Below are positions 34,284-45,320 of a DNA stretch of 64,000 nt, piece by piece. Origin of the DNA: Heterobilharzia americana. Lineage: Eukaryota > Platyhelminthes > Trematoda > Strigeidida > Schistosomatidae. Positions within the stretch are counted from its first letter, which is position 1. The number at the start of each line of letters is the position of its first letter. The translations under genes and the position numbers were made by a program. Location: the NCBI GenBank assembly GCA_944470555.2, contig OX104128.1, forward strand, positions 58,349,257 to 58,413,256. The letters are read 5' to 3'. The notes below the pieces were generated by a model. That model had not been told where the DNA came from, ran no database searches, and saw nothing but the letters and a program-made list of their open reading frames with translations.

Positions 34284-35823
34284 TATTATTATTATTATTA
34301 GTCCCTTGGGTTCCTAGTGGAACATAGGGCTTCAGTAGCACGCCTCCAGTGACCTCTGTTCTCTGAGATCTTTTGAACCTGGTCCACGACAGCCCAGAAG
34401 CTCTCATTTCCTGCTCGCACGACCTCCTCCATGTCACCCTCGGACGTCCAACTCGTCGCTTCCCATGGGGATTCCACTCGAGGGCCTGACGCGTGATGTC
34501 CTCAGTCGGCCTTCTCAGTGCATGGCCAATCCATCTCCACTTCTTCCTGCATATTTGTTGCGTGATAGGTTCTTGGTTGGTTCGTTCCCAGAGTTCCTTG
34601 TTGCTTATTTTTTCTGGCCATCTGATCTTCAGCAGCGAGCGTAAGCAGTTGTTGATGAATGTCTGTAGTTTATTGGAAATACCTTTCGTGACGCGCCAAG
34701 TCTCTGAGCCATACAAGAGCACTGACTTGACGTTGGTGTTGAAAATCCGTATCTTGTTCCGCATGCTGAGTGCAGAAGATCTCCACACTGGTTTCAGGCT
34801 AATGAACGCCTGTCTTGCTTTTCCGATTCTGACTTTGACGTCCTCGTCCGTCCCGCCTGTAGTTGAAACAGTGCTTCCTAGATAAGTGAAGGAGGTTACT
34901 TCCTTCAAGTTTCTCCCGTTGACGGTGATTGGAGTTTGTTGTTGTTGTTGTTGATGGTGGTGGTGCGGTATCTTCATCACTTCTGTCTTCTCTATATTCA
35001 CCTGAAGTCCCGTCTTCGCTGCCTCTTCTATCAACTTGTTAGTTTTTGCCTGCAGATCTTCAAGTTTATGTGACATTAGGCATAAGTCATCGGCGAAATC
35101 CAAGTCTTCTAGGTTCTTTTCCGTCGTCCAGTGTATCCCCCTCTTCTCGCTGCCTACTGTTTGCTGCATGATCCAGTCCACCACAATCAAGAATATCATG
35201 GGGGATAGTAGGCAACCTTGTTTCACTCCTGTCTTCACTTCAAAGGCATCACTGAGCTTCCCATTGTGGATTACTTGGCATGTGGCATCTTCATATAGTT
35301 GTTGAATGAGGCGGATAAAGGTTTGCGGTACTCCGTAGTATTGAAGCAGTTTCCAAATTACTTCTCGGTCGACGCTGTCAAAGGCCTTCTCAAAGTCGAT
35401 GAAGTTGAGGTGGAGAGGTGATTGCCATTCTATGCTCTGTTCTATGATGATACGAAGCGTTGCAATTTGGTCTGCACATGATTTGTACTTCCTGAAGCCT
35501 GCCTGTTCCGGTCGTAGTTTTGAATCCAGTGCGTCTTTAAGCCTCTCCAGGATGATGCGGCTTAATATTTTACTTGGGGTGGACAGGAGAGTGATTCCGC
35601 GCCAGTTCTTGCAAGCACTGAGGTCTCCCTTCTTCGGCAGTTTGACAAGGTAACCCTTCTTCCAATCGTCAGGTACCTTCTCTTCCTTCCACACCTTCTG
35701 CAATAGTGGTGTGAGCATGGCCGCTGTTGTCTCTGCATCTGTTTTCAGTGCTTCTGGCGGTATTCCATCTGGTCCTGCTGCTTTCCCGCATTTCAGTAGC
35801 TTTATGGCGTTCAGGACTTCCAT
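34252..35823 (-). CDS. Retroelement reverse transcriptase (C-terminal part of polyprotein)
   Basis: 523-codon frame, opened by the frameshift at an internal Met (MEVLNAIKLLKCGKAAGPDG). RT motifs in order: GPDGIPPE (residues 17-24), FIDFEKAFDSVDRE with catalytic D143, GVKQGCLLSP (199-208), and FADD (243-246) supplying the other two aspartates. The C terminus has SVLLYGSETWRVTKGI and WRWIGHALRR, then runs across the AAT tail as poly-Asn (the last residues lie outside the element). No internal stop. It would copy RNA at the nicked target. Apart from the one-base frameshift the element appears complete, so this could be a recently active lineage. Confidence 0.92.
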   Translation of the reverse strand: MEVLNAIKLLKCGKAAGPDGIPPEALKTDAETTAAMLTPLLQKVWKEEKVPDDWKKGYLVKLPKKGDLSACKNWRGITLLSTPSKILSRIILERLKDALDSKLRPEQAGFRKYKSCADQIATLRIIIEQSIEWQSPLHLNFIDFEKAFDSVDREVIWKLLQYYGVPQTFIRLIQQLYEDATCQVIHNGKLSDAFEVKTGVKQGCLLSPMIFLIVVDWIMQQTVGSEKRGIHWTTEKNLEDLDFADDLCLMSHKLEDLQAKTNKLIEEAAKTGLQVNIEKTEVMKIPHHHHQQQQQQTPITVNGRNLKEVTSFTYLGSTVSTTGGTDEDVKVRIGKARQAFISLKPVWRSSALSMRNKIRIFNTNVKSVLLYGSETWRVTKGISNKLQTFINNCLRSLLKIRWPEKISNKELWERTNQEPITQQICRKKWRWIGHALRRPTEDITRQALEWNPHGKRRVGRPRVTWRRSCEQEMRASGLSWTRFKRSQRTEVTGGVLLKPYVPLGTQGTNNNNNNCTAFSRNNI

Positions 35824-37492
35824 TTTCGTTGGGGGATTATGTTCACTTGTAATTCAGCGGCTGCAGGTGGTATTTCTGGACGAAGTGCAGGTGGTGGTCG
35901 ATTCAAGAGCTTCTTGAAGTGGTCGGCCCATCGTTTCCTCTGTTTCTCTTCTTTTGTAATTAAATTTCCTTCTTCATCTTTTATTGGTTTCATCTGTGTT
36001 GGTCTCTTCCCTGATAGCAACCTGGTTATTTGATACAATGTCGTCAGGTCTCTCTTACCTGCAGCCTGTTCTGCTTCACTTGCCAGTGTTTCGTAGAAGT
36101 GTCTTTTGTCTTTGCGTGCACTCTTCTTCACTTCTTTGTCCAGTGTTTTATACATTGTGCTCAGTTCCTCTTGTCGTTGAGCATCCTTGCACTGGTTTAT
36201 CTTCTGCTTCACCATCCTCCTCTCCTCTATCAGCTTCCAGGTATCCGTCGAGATCCATTCCTTGTCTTCTTTCTTCTTCCTTCCTAATACTGTTGTGCAG
36301 GTTTCTTTCCACATAGCTTTCAAAGACTTCCAGTGTTCTTCCACACAGGTTTCTTCAGGGATGTTGCTCGATGTCTCCCATTTTGTCTTGATGGCTGCCT
36401 TGAAGATCTCCTTTGTAGTTTCATCCTTCAGTTTCCGAGTGTTGTACTTGAATTGAGGTCTATCACCAGCTTCCTTGAAGGCTTTTAACTTGATTTGGAA
36501 GGTTCCTTGCACTAGGTAGTGGTCTGAACCTACATCTGCTCCTCTTCTTGACCTTGTGTTAAGTAGACTGCGTCTCCATTTTCTTGAGATTGAGATAAAG
36601 TCGATTTGATTTTTAGTGTGTCCATCTGGTGAAATCCATGTCGCTTTGTGGATATCTTTGTGCCTGAACACACTGCCTCCAATCACCAAATCGTTGAATG
36701 CGCAGAATTCTGCAAACAATTCTCCATTCTCATTCATTTCACCTAGTGCCTCTCGACCCATGGTTAGTTCTCTTCCCGTGTTGTCCCCTCCCAGTTTGGC
36801 ATTCATGTCGCCCATCAGAATTTTGATATCGCCAACTGACGTCTTGTCCAGTGTTGATTGAAGTTGTCTGTAGAAATCCTCCTTTTTCTCTTGCTCTGCA
36901 TTATTTGTAGGTGCATAACATTGTATGATTGTGACCTTTCTTCCTTTTGAGTTGAATCTTGCTGTCATGATCCTGGAGGAGATTGGTTCCCACTGCATGA
37001 GAGCCTTCGATGCTCTTGAGGACATCATGATAGCCACTCCCTCAGTGTGCTCGTGGTTGGCGTCTGGGTGACCGGAGTAGATTATTGATTCTCCAGTTGA
37101 CAGTTTGGAGAGTCCACTCCCATTCCATCTGCTTTCGCAAATCCCAAGCACTTCGATGTTATACCTTCTCATCTCCCTTGCAATCTGGGCTGCCTTACTG
37201 GGTTCAAACATCGTGCGGACATTCCATGTCCCCACGTTTACTTTCGCTTTCATCGAGAGAAGACACATCGGCCAATTGGCTTCCCGAAGGCTTTCACCAA
37301 CTGGCGTCATTTCGCCTCTCCGATTCCAGCGGGGAATAAGTTTGTTTTCATTTTTTATATTTTGTTTGTGCTTTGAAGTTTCTTTAGCGGTTAGATTTGT
37401 TTTACGGGGTAGGGTTGCTAGCCCTATGCCCAACCTTCCCTCTTTACCCGGGCTTAGGACCGGCTAGTAACTAGTAAACTAGTTAACCAGGC
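34284..37492 (-). mobile_element. Near-intact RTE-like non-LTR retrotransposon
   Basis: 3209 bp, flanked by a perfect 14 bp target-site duplication 'gaatgcagtgcaat' (34270-34283 and 37493-37506). The 3' end is an ATT (AAT on the element strand) tail at 34284-34301. The 5' end is 'tcgcctggttaactagtt'. It encodes endonuclease then RT in the order of RTE-clade elements; the resemblance is to the schistosome SR2-like RTE group, but the exact family name was not checked. It lies in intron B/C in the same orientation as the host gene. Confidence 0.92.
35811..37433 (-). CDS. Retroelement apurinic-like endonuclease (N-terminal part of polyprotein)
   Basis: 540-codon frame. Residues about 63-310 form an APE-type endonuclease of the exonuclease III fold: N71 in VGTWNVRTM, E100 in ICESRWNG, D209/N211 in GDMNAKLG, and the terminal S303-D304-H305 in VGSDHYLV, so all expected catalytic residues are visible. 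It nicks target DNA to prime reverse transcription. Residues 310-520 are a charged linker (KKKEDKEWISTDTWKLIEER...) leading to RT. A single-base deletion near 35831-35840, judged against the copy at 53.25 kb, shifts the frame so that it ends ...IIPQRKWKS instead of joining the RT frame, which overlaps by 13 bases. The start was taken as the first ATG of the frame; an internal Met at residue 61 is also possible. Confidence 0.9.
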   Translation of the reverse strand: MGIGLATLPRKTNLTAKETSKHKQNIKNENKLIPRWNRRGEMTPVGESLREANWPMCLLSMKAKVNVGTWNVRTMFEPSKAAQIAREMRRYNIEVLGICESRWNGSGLSKLSTGESIIYSGHPDANHEHTEGVAIMMSSRASKALMQWEPISSRIMTARFNSKGRKVTIIQCYAPTNNAEQEKKEDFYRQLQSTLDKTSVGDIKILMGDMNAKLGGDNTGRELTMGREALGEMNENGELFAEFCAFNDLVIGGSVFRHKDIHKATWISPDGHTKNQIDFISISRKWRRSLLNTRSRRGADVGSDHYLVQGTFQIKLKAFKEAGDRPQFKYNTRKLKDETTKEIFKAAIKTKWETSSNIPEETCVEEHWKSLKAMWKETCTTVLGRKKKEDKEWISTDTWKLIEERRMVKQKINQCKDAQRQEELSTMYKTLDKEVKKSARKDKRHFYETLASEAEQAAGKRDLTTLYQITRLLSGKRPTQMKPIKDEEGNLITKEEKQRKRWADHFKKLLNRPPPALRPEIPPAAAELQVNIIPQRKWKS

Positions 37493-37506
37493 GAATGCAG
37501 TGCAAT

Positions 37507-38225
37507 AGATCATTATTATTATCATTATTGTTATTATTATTTTTATTACATATCGTTAACTTCTTCGTTAATTGTTCTCGTTTACCCCGTGGGATGTTCC
37601 CATCTTATTCGCTTTTTCTGTCTTTTCAGTTTTATACTACGTAATATTTTTGAGTAGTATAGTTCATGTTTCCTTATAATGTTCATTGCGTTCAATTATA
37701 TCTGGCTCACTATTCAGCATCCACAGTTTTTTTTTTTCCTTGTTCCCTGATGTTGTATTTTACCTTGAACATTTGTTTATCTTGCGTCTTAACGTCATCA
37801 TAAGGAGTTAAGCGCATCATTTATATTCCCTTCTGGTTGTTTGAACACACAGTTTAGCTGTTTTTACACGTAATTCGAGCGTTTGATTTATGTTTGAGAA
37901 ATCATATATTCGCTTCGATTTCGAATCTTTTGGAAAGAAACTTCATATACAAGAATCATTAATAATGTAACACATTGGAGAAGTGAGTTCACCGTCTTAA
38001 CTAATTTACAATAAACACTAATCTGATTTATTTTATTGAGAATCAAAGTATTCAGTTTAACGAGAAATTTACCAAGCATAATGGATTAAGACAATAACTA
38101 CTTATCCACCCATAAGATTTTTACATTTTCACAACATCCAATTAGTTCCTACGGTAACAACAGTATGGATTATACAAAAGGGAACCAGAATAAAATTTAG
38201 TATCTTGATAATAAGTATCAAACTT
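37507..38225. other. Intronic sequence, nothing recognised
   Basis: Between the RTE insertion and exon B; starts with an ATT-rich patch (37512-37550). Confidence 0.5.
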
Positions 38226-38227
38226 AC

Positions 38228-38349
38228 ATGTTTATTGTGTGAATAACAATGACCACCAATTGCTGTTGATGTTCTCATTGAGTCAGTCAGTGTAAATGGA
38301 ATGTCCTGCTTATTGTTGATATCACTGTTATTGTCAATATCTAATACAG
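38228..38349 (-). CDS. Internal coding exon (exon B) of the split host gene
   Basis: 122 bases. The acceptor on the minus strand is 'ttattttatctttag', the donor 'AACAT|GTAAGTTTG'. Two bases (CT) complete the codon begun by the last A of exon A (ACT, Thr); then 40 codons VLDIDNNSDINNKQDIPFTL.. to ...HCYSHNKH end in phase 0, matching exon C. The other two frames contain stops or do not fit. Acidic/Asn-rich like exon C. Function unknown. Confidence 0.75.
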
Positions 38350-38429
38350 CTAAAGATAAAATAAATGCACAAAAAAAAGCGATAATGAAGTAAACAACAA
38401 GAGAAACAAATGATTGATTACTGAGTTTG

Positions 38430-38815
38430 AGGTTTTCATGGATTGATATATCAGTTGGAGAATCATGGCGAAATTAGGAGCACTGGACAGCTGTTTCGTC
38501 TCAGTATCGGATTCTTAGGCAGTACGACCCTGCTAAGTCGGAAGTCAAACGAACACCAATTGAAAGGTTTGAAGGATAGTCATGATCTATAGCAAACTGA
38601 CAGAAGTAAGAGAATGCAGATCATTGAGTTTCGAGCCAGCGGCTCAAGGACAACATGGTAACGATGGAACCTGAAGGTCCTAGGTCTGATCCCTGGCTAT
38701 CCAGGGTCATGGATGAAAACTGCTGAAGAGTCCCACACTAGACTGAAACAGCACTTCAGTACTTCTGGGCTTTTAATGATTCTCCAACTGACGTCAGTGG
38801 TTGATAAATGACTGA
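38430..38815. mobile_element. SINE S1-derived inverted element
   Basis: Diverged S1 termini in inverted orientation at 38438-38495 and 38760-38812; a tRNA-like remnant (box A-like 'agcggctcaaggacaac', box B 'aggtctgatccc') lies at 38637-38700 on the plus strand. Confidence 0.6.
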
Positions 38816-38829
38816 CTGACTGACCAACT

Positions 38830-39470
38830 AACTGATAAAATCAACGTAGAACCTCGCATACAAGTGCATCGATTCAAGTTGACTCATTTCACAGTAGTAT
38901 ACAAGGAACAAGTGGATAGAGTAAGAGTAAAATCAAAGTAGACGAAGTTATGTGAGAGAATAAACACTTTGAAGATAAAGTTTAACGCGAATATTCAAGT
39001 TTTGAAAGATGTTAAATAGTGAATAGATCTGCACCATTGGGATCGATTTCCAGTCTTTTCATCTAGAGCTCTCAACGATGATTTCTAAAGTTTCAGGAAC
39101 CCTAGCCAAGAAGTCTACATCTCCCCACACTGCCCACACCAACAGTCAGGGACTTCATCGACTGCTGCTAAGTTTTGATCCAGTAACCCTGAACCCTCTT
39201 GTAACCTAAACTAACTTCAATTAGCATTGCATGTCGTGGTAAGTGGTGGCTCGGCACGCATAGCACATGTCAGTCACCTCAGTCGACGAAGATCTACAAC
39301 TTCATTGGCTGCCTTCCCTTCCTGGTACTCTTCCTCTAACTTCAACATTGCTAACATGGTGACTGAACCATACGTGACCAATACTTTGAAGGCATAGACA
39401 CGCTACACAACCTCATATTTTACTTCCACCTTTTCTGATTAGATAAATATGACTATGCTAGTGGTAACGA
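38830..39470 (-). pseudogene. Second RTE-like family, old 3' fragment
   Basis: Contains 'atagatctgcaccattgggatcg', 'ccaacagtcagggacttcat' and 'aacattgctaacatggtgac', which match ordered blocks of 13385-13780. The 3' flank begins with 'tcaacgtagaacct', also found at 44255-44270, 47250, 48963, 56868 and 63930. Coding frame destroyed. Confidence 0.6.
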
Positions 39471-39559
39471 CTGTCTCATTGCTTTGACAGACGCGAACCG
39501 AATATTTCTGCCCGACTGGACACATTACGCAGTCAGTCAGGACTTACTGTAACAGTAGA

Positions 39560-39775
39560 TGTTAGCTGATTGAAGGCAATCACCAGGAAGCCTTCCTCTA
39601 CCGAGGTTTCGAGCTTATCGGCACTCGTCGGTAAGGCGTATCTTCAAATTCGACGGAACTGATGTCCCACCTGAGATTAGGACCCGTGTCACCCAGTGTT
39701 GCAGTTAGCAACTTCACCAATGAGCTATTCGGGCCGCTGGAACTGTAACTGTAACAGCATTCTCTCATGCACAAA
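39560..39775 (-). mobile_element. tRNA-derived SINE (family S3)
   Basis: The minus strand shows box A-like 'gaatagctcattggtgaag' (near 39715-39735) and a decayed box B, followed by the family body ending 'ttgccttcaatcagc'. Relatives at 41055-41385 and 57655-58082 are better preserved. Confidence 0.6.
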
Positions 39776-39779
39776 GTAA

Positions 39780-40549
39780 ACTGTTTCCAAATTAGTAACT
39801 TAGTATTCTCATGTACCATTAGATAAGTTTGAAAATATACTCCTCGAGAAAGGAAGAAAATCTTTAGCTGGGCTATTTGTATATGGCGTCTGCTTTTCTT
39901 GTTTATCTCTCTCTCAATAGTTACGCCAGCCTTTTAAATACTGTTAAGATTTTACAAGGCTTACAGCTATTTAAGGTCAGCTCAACGTAATCTACGAATG
40001 AGCTGGCTTTCGATCAGGTGGATAGATATGAAAATGGCAAACACAACAGGCTATGCACTCCTACTAACGGAAAACACTCTAAAGTCGAAGGCATGCCTAC
40101 TTGTACCTCTGGCCTGGGTTATCTCGCTAAGGTGGGTCGTATCTCCGACCCAACTACCTCGACCTCACCTCCGTTACTGAGGTGATTGTTACACAAGCGT
40201 TTCAGCTTTTATTGCCTGAGTGATAGTAACAGATAATTGACCAGTTTCAGGAGTCAATCGGTGACTGCTTCCGAAAACCCATTCATTCTCCTACTCTCAG
40301 ATAATCTTTAAATACTACTTAATGTAGATAAATTGTAATTGAGTGAATTATCCTCTTCTTCAACTTGATTAATATCTACCTTTGAACTGATTAACTAACA
40401 ACTAATAAATTAATTGAACAATCTTAGTCTTCCATTTTGGATGGACAGCGGCTAGCAGTAATTAAAGGAACAAAGGAATTTCCAACAGAATTTCTATCCT
40501 TATTATAATTAAGTGGTTGTTACTTCTATTTTAGGCATATGGATAGAAA

Positions 40550-40596
<47 letters not shown>

Positions 40597-41050
40597 AAGC
40601 ATACACTCATGCACCAATATATAACGAAGACGGTTCAGTAAATTTGGAGATTACATGACAAACGTATTAATTAGCGATAAAATGAGTAGTATTCAGTTCA
40701 ATCTGATATTGATTTATTAGGTAAGAAATAGCTAATGATTTCAGAATTGACTAACTTCTCTTGTACACTCCATTCCACTCAAGTGAGTAGGACTCAAAAG
40801 TCTACGCGTGGAATAAATAAATTAACCAATATTACAAGAAGACAACACTATTTAGTACTACGAGAATACTCGTTTAACTAAACTATCATCAAGCAAATGA
40901 GTAAAACAATAAAATGTCGGTCCTAGTTCTTACACTATGAAGCAAATAAAATAGATGAGAACAGAAAGGGAAAAAATGGTGAAGAGTAGTAATCAAGTTA
41001 GATTTTACGACGGGATGTGGAACAGAGCGAATGTGTAGGACTCATCTAAG
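39780..41050. other. Intronic sequence with TA microsatellite
   Basis: No gene or known repeat apart from (TA)n at 40552-40594 and a possible Sm-alpha 3' scrap at 40440-40465 ('ggacagcggctagcagt'). Confidence 0.45.
40552..40594. repeat. TA microsatellite
   Basis: About 21 uninterrupted AT units. Confidence 0.95.
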
Positions 41051-41054
41051 CTGT

Positions 41055-41385
41055 TAGTTGGATGGAGGCAATCGGCGGAAAGCCCTGCTCGACCTAGGTT
41101 TCGTGCTTCCCGGCACTCGTCAGCAAGGCGTGTCTGAAACCTCGACGGAACCGACCTCCCACCTGAGATTCGGACCCACGTCACCCAGTATTGTAGTCAA
41201 TATCACCACTGAGCTATTCGGGACGACATTGACAACATGAAATTGACTGCACTCCCGTGACCAATCAATGCATTTACCTAAGCTATTGAACCACGCCTTA
41301 TCATTCGGACCGTAGGGTCGCGGGATTCGAGTGGCAATGGAAACACCAACACTGATTAGGAAGCAGGCACATGCAGCTAACAAGA
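41055..41385 (-). mobile_element. tRNA-derived SINE (family S3)
   Basis: Minus strand: box A 'gaatagctcagtggtgat' (about 41204-41222), box B-like 'gggtccgaatctc' (41165-41180), then body to 'cgattgcctccatcc' (41060). Upstream leader 'ccaatcaatg...tcatgttgtcaatg' (41228-41275) is shared with 57855-57900. Confidence 0.7.
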
Positions 41386-41614
41386 CGCGAAGCGCATGTC
41401 ATAGGTCACAACACTGCTAACTATCATCAGTGTCAAACTGAAGCTATTGGCAACATCAAAGTAATCACATAGAAGCTCATAATGCTATGCTAATAATGGC
41501 CAGTGAGATCGTTTCAATCAAAGACAAGATTTCCTCACTGGTTATTATTCATGGATATACACTGTTAAAACACACGGAACACCAGACGTATTACCGCTAT
41601 CATTCATTATCTGT

Positions 41615-42351
41615 CCTTTAGATTCCTGGTATAACATAGGGCTTTAGTAGCACGTCACCATCTCACTCTCTTATCTCCAGTCTTTCAGACTTGGCTACAC
41701 GACTCTCACAGAACCTTTCATTTCCACTTCACATGATCTCCTACATGTCAACCTCGCCTAAAACGCCCAAATCGTCGTTACCTATTCGACTTCCACTCGA
41801 CGGCCTTGACTGGTCTGGCGTGTCATGTCCTCAAACCATCTTCTCACTCTATGTCCGATCCAATTCATCTCCACTTTATTCCCCTCCATGTATGTTGTGT
41901 GACAGGTTCTTGGTTAGTTGGTTCGTTGACAGACGGAGTGAGTTCCTTGTTGCTTATTCTTATTATTCTAGCCATCTCATCTGATCTTCAATATCGAGTG
42001 AGCGTAGGTGACAGTAGTTGGTGTGACGTCTGCCTGTAGTTTGTTGGAAATGCTTTTCGCAACGTCCCAAGTCTCTCAACCATCATATAGAAGCACTGGA
42101 TTGACTTACTTAGTGTTGGAAATCCGGATGTTGTTGTCTATGCTGAGTGTAGTGCAGTGCAGTGCAGTAGATCTCCACACTGATTATTTCAGATGAATGA
42201 AGGGCGCTCTGTCTTGCAGTCTTTCCCATCCTGACTCTGAAATCCACATCTGTGCCTGCGTTTCCTGTAATTGAAACGATGCTGTCTAGGTGGGTAGGTA
42301 AGTGAAAGAGACTACATCCTTTAAGTTCCTCCCGTTGATGGTGATTGGAGC

Positions 42352-42383
<32 letters not shown>

Positions 42384-43235
42384 GGTGGTGGTGATGGTGT
42401 TGGTTGGGTATCTTCATCACCTCTGTCTCCTCTACGTTCACCTGAGGGAAGTGCTGTCTTCACTGTCTCACCTCTTCTGTCAACTTGTTAGTTTTGTTTT
42501 TGCGTGTGGATCTTCGAGTTTGTGAGACAAGACATTAGACATCAGTCGTCGGAGAAATCTAAATCTTCTTCTGGTGTATTTTCATCGGTCAAAAAGTGTA
42601 TGCCAATCTTCTCACAGCTAATTACAGTTATCTGTGCCACGATTCAATCCAATCCAGTCGAGTCGAGTCGAGTTGAGTCAATCACAATCAGGAAGATGAT
42701 CGGTGATAATTCTAGTAGGCAGCAACCTTGTCTTACTCCTGTCCACTGTCTCCACTTCAAAGGCATCACTGATCTGCTTTCCGTTGTGAATCACTTGACA
42801 TATAGCATCATCATCATATAGCATATAGCTGCTGTTGAATGAGGTTGATAAAGGTTTTTGGTATTCAAACCATAGTGTTGAAGCAGTTTCCGAATTACTG
42901 GTGGGTTGACGCTGTTGAAGGCCTTTTCAAAATCGATGAAGTTGAGTTAAAGAGTTGACTGCGATTCTACACTGTATTGTATGATGATGCGTAGCATCGC
43001 GTTGCCATTTGATGCGAAGATGATTTGTTTTTCGTGAAGCCAGTCAGCCTGTTCCGGTTGTGATGTAGTTGAATCGAGAGCACCTTTTAGTCTCTCCGAG
43101 ATGATTTGGTTTACTATTTTGCTTGGGGTGGATAGGAGTGGAGCATGATTCCACGCCAGTTCTTGCAAAGACTTAGGTAACCCTTGTTTGGGAGTTTGAG
43201 AAGGTAGCCCTTCTTCCAATCTGGAAGTACCACAT
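41615..43235 (-). pseudogene. RTE-like derivative, inverted relative of the 24 kb copy
   Basis: 3' end near 41620-41640, then the decayed C terminus, the GGT-rich stretch at 42356-42396, and an altered RT to about 43235 where homology stops. Shares specific short duplications with 24240-24320 (GACTC/GTCGA units at 42656-42678). Frames are interrupted many times. The RT signature is largely unreadable. Confidence 0.8.
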
Positions 43236-43369
43236 GAGACGTAGCGTAAAGCGAATTTATTGTGTTCTGTAGCTTATCTCCAACAAGAGAACACACGTAA
43301 CTAAGAGACAATATAACCGAAGAGGATCTTTCTCAATCAATTCTCATCAGACTCTACAACCGAATTACT

Positions 43370-43725
43370 GTCCAGTGCTCATCGATGACTTCTTTCGAGA
43401 TGAGATTCCCGAAGTCCTAATCAGAAGTCGTCACCGGTAAAGCAACTGAAGTTATACTTGATAGGGCAGTTAATCAACCATGACATTGGAAGGAGGACGC
43501 GCTGTATAGCGAACTAGCAGAAATAGGAAAAACGTGCACTATTCGATCCAGGCTTAGTGGTAATTTGCTGGCTACGGAATAAGAAGTCCCTGGGTTTGAT
43601 GCTCGGCAGGACCAAAGATGTGTGCTGCTGAGGAGTGCCACGTTAGGACGAAAGAGCTGTCCAGTACTACCAGATTTTCAACGGTTCTCCAATTGATGCC
43701 AGTCTATGATTAATACTAACTTCAG
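43370..43725 (+). mobile_element. SINE S1 copy, decayed
   Basis: tRNA-like part on the plus strand (box A-like 'ggcttagtggtaatttgc' at 43552, box B-like 'gggtttgatgc' at 43593) and the S1 3' terminus 'ccaattgatgccagtctatgattaatacta' at 43690-43720. Confidence 0.55.
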
Positions 43726-43734
43726 ATCAAAAGT

Positions 43735-44115
43735 AAAAAATGCGAAGCGATTACAAGGTATTGATCGCAGGTGTCTTCATAGCATTCCTCACGTTTGGCG
43801 GAATCACTGTGTGACCAATGTTCAAGTCAGGCAAAAGGACTATGCAATATAGGCAAGTCGACTGACTGAAGTGGCTTGAATATGCACTGCACATGCCAAC
43901 CCACCACCCACCTCGACGTGCCATACCAGGGAAAGTTGGATTAGGTTAACAGAGGGTTCAGGGTGGCCAGACTAATATCTGGCACCGTTAGATGGAGACC
44001 CTCACCAATGGTCTGAGCCGTGTGAGGAGATGGAGACTGCCTAGTTGGGGTCCTTGAGAAGAAAGGGATCTGTGGCTGAGGACTCTCTTAGTGAGATGGC
44101 TAAAAATTAGTCGCA
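43735..44115 (+). pseudogene. Second RTE-like family, C-terminal fragment
   Basis: Decayed equivalents of the blocks after 'LYGCETW': 'catagcattcctcacgtttggcggaatcac', 'tgcacatgccaaccc', and 'ggcaccgttagatgga...gagatggagactgcctagttgggg'. Followed by the family 3' flank ending 'ttctacgttgattctgtc' at 44260-44275. Confidence 0.6.
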
Positions 44116-44649
44116 GTAGCACAGATGTATTCATTTCTTGATATCCTCTGAAACTTGAATATTTGCACTGACCGTCCTCTTCAAATTGTTTATTCTCTTA
44201 AACAACCTTGTCTGCTTTGCTATCACTCCTACTCTTCAGCCGATGCACTTGTATGAGAGGTTCTACGTTGATTCTGTCAGTCAATCATTTGAGATGAATA
44301 AGTGCAACAACAGGTCAAGTTTGCTGTAAGAAAAAAAAACATTTTTGAAACTATGAAGTATAAATTAGAGACTGTAAGTAAGCAAAGCAATTTTCAATTT
44401 GTCAATATTAAGATGGCTTGAATACACAAAACGAATCTCTTACATGATAACTTTAAAGTTTAACCACCCTAACAACTACCCCATTTAGTTCCCCTACTTA
44501 TTTGTTTATTGAAAAGACGATCTATCCAGCTGAAATGAAGAAGTTCAATTCATCATTTCATTAGTTCATGGAGTGGCCATATCTTGAAAGCTATTCAACG
44601 ATATAAAGTAAGAGAAAATAATTACATATTTCAAGGTTATGTTATGTGT

Positions 44650-45320
44650 TTGACATGTCATGTGTTTCACTTGCTTAACACCTCCAAATGGATATACAAT
44701 TACCTGCCAATGTTAACCTGCAGATGATTAATCTTAGGATAACCAAAATCAAAATGAATATCACTAAATCCTTGTTCACAAAGTTATGGCTCGTTAGTTT
44801 AAGGAGATAACTTTCAATCAGTGGACCACAACTGCAACTTATTTTATAGCTTGTCCTGATGGCCTTCTGTGTGATTGGTTGTTTCTGCCAAGATCTTTTC
44901 ATTTTCTCCATATTTAGTTGTCCTGATGATCTAACTGGGAAAATGTGAAAAATTCCTGGATAGCGGAGATACAAAGAATGCCAGAGGATTTTTAGAAGCT
45001 TCACATTTAGATCAGTCAGTAATAAACCGACATATTGACATTGCCCGATCCATTAACCAATTAGAAATAACACGAAGATCAAATTTAAGGTCAACAGGAC
45101 AGCCAATCGAAATAAACATAGAGACAATGACAAAAGTTTGGCAGAAATAACCAATCATATACAAGGCCATCAGCCATCAGCCTATTAAATAGATTGCAGA
45201 GAAAAACTTATCGCTCACTTCTTTCTGAAGTTTGTGCTGATGATACTGTCCAGAATGAAAACAAAAACTCTACAATTAAAAAAATACAGCTCAGAGAAGT
45301 TAACCCCATCAAAATTGTTC
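44650..45320 (+). mobile_element. Penelope-like fragment (family b) with inverted ends
   Basis: The stretch 'gatacaaagaatgccagagga...' at 44968 corresponds to the coding end at 49902-49935, and the tail 'gctgatgatactgtcc' (45236) corresponds to 50180. 'ttggttgtttctgcc' (44876) is inverted relative to 'ggcagaaataaccaatca' (45143), the arm pair. Coding capacity is lost. Confidence 0.5.

Noticed and set aside
34493..37467. Several plus-strand open frames of 60-130 codons
   Set aside because: They lie antisense to the EN and RT coding region of the RTE copy and have no independent support.
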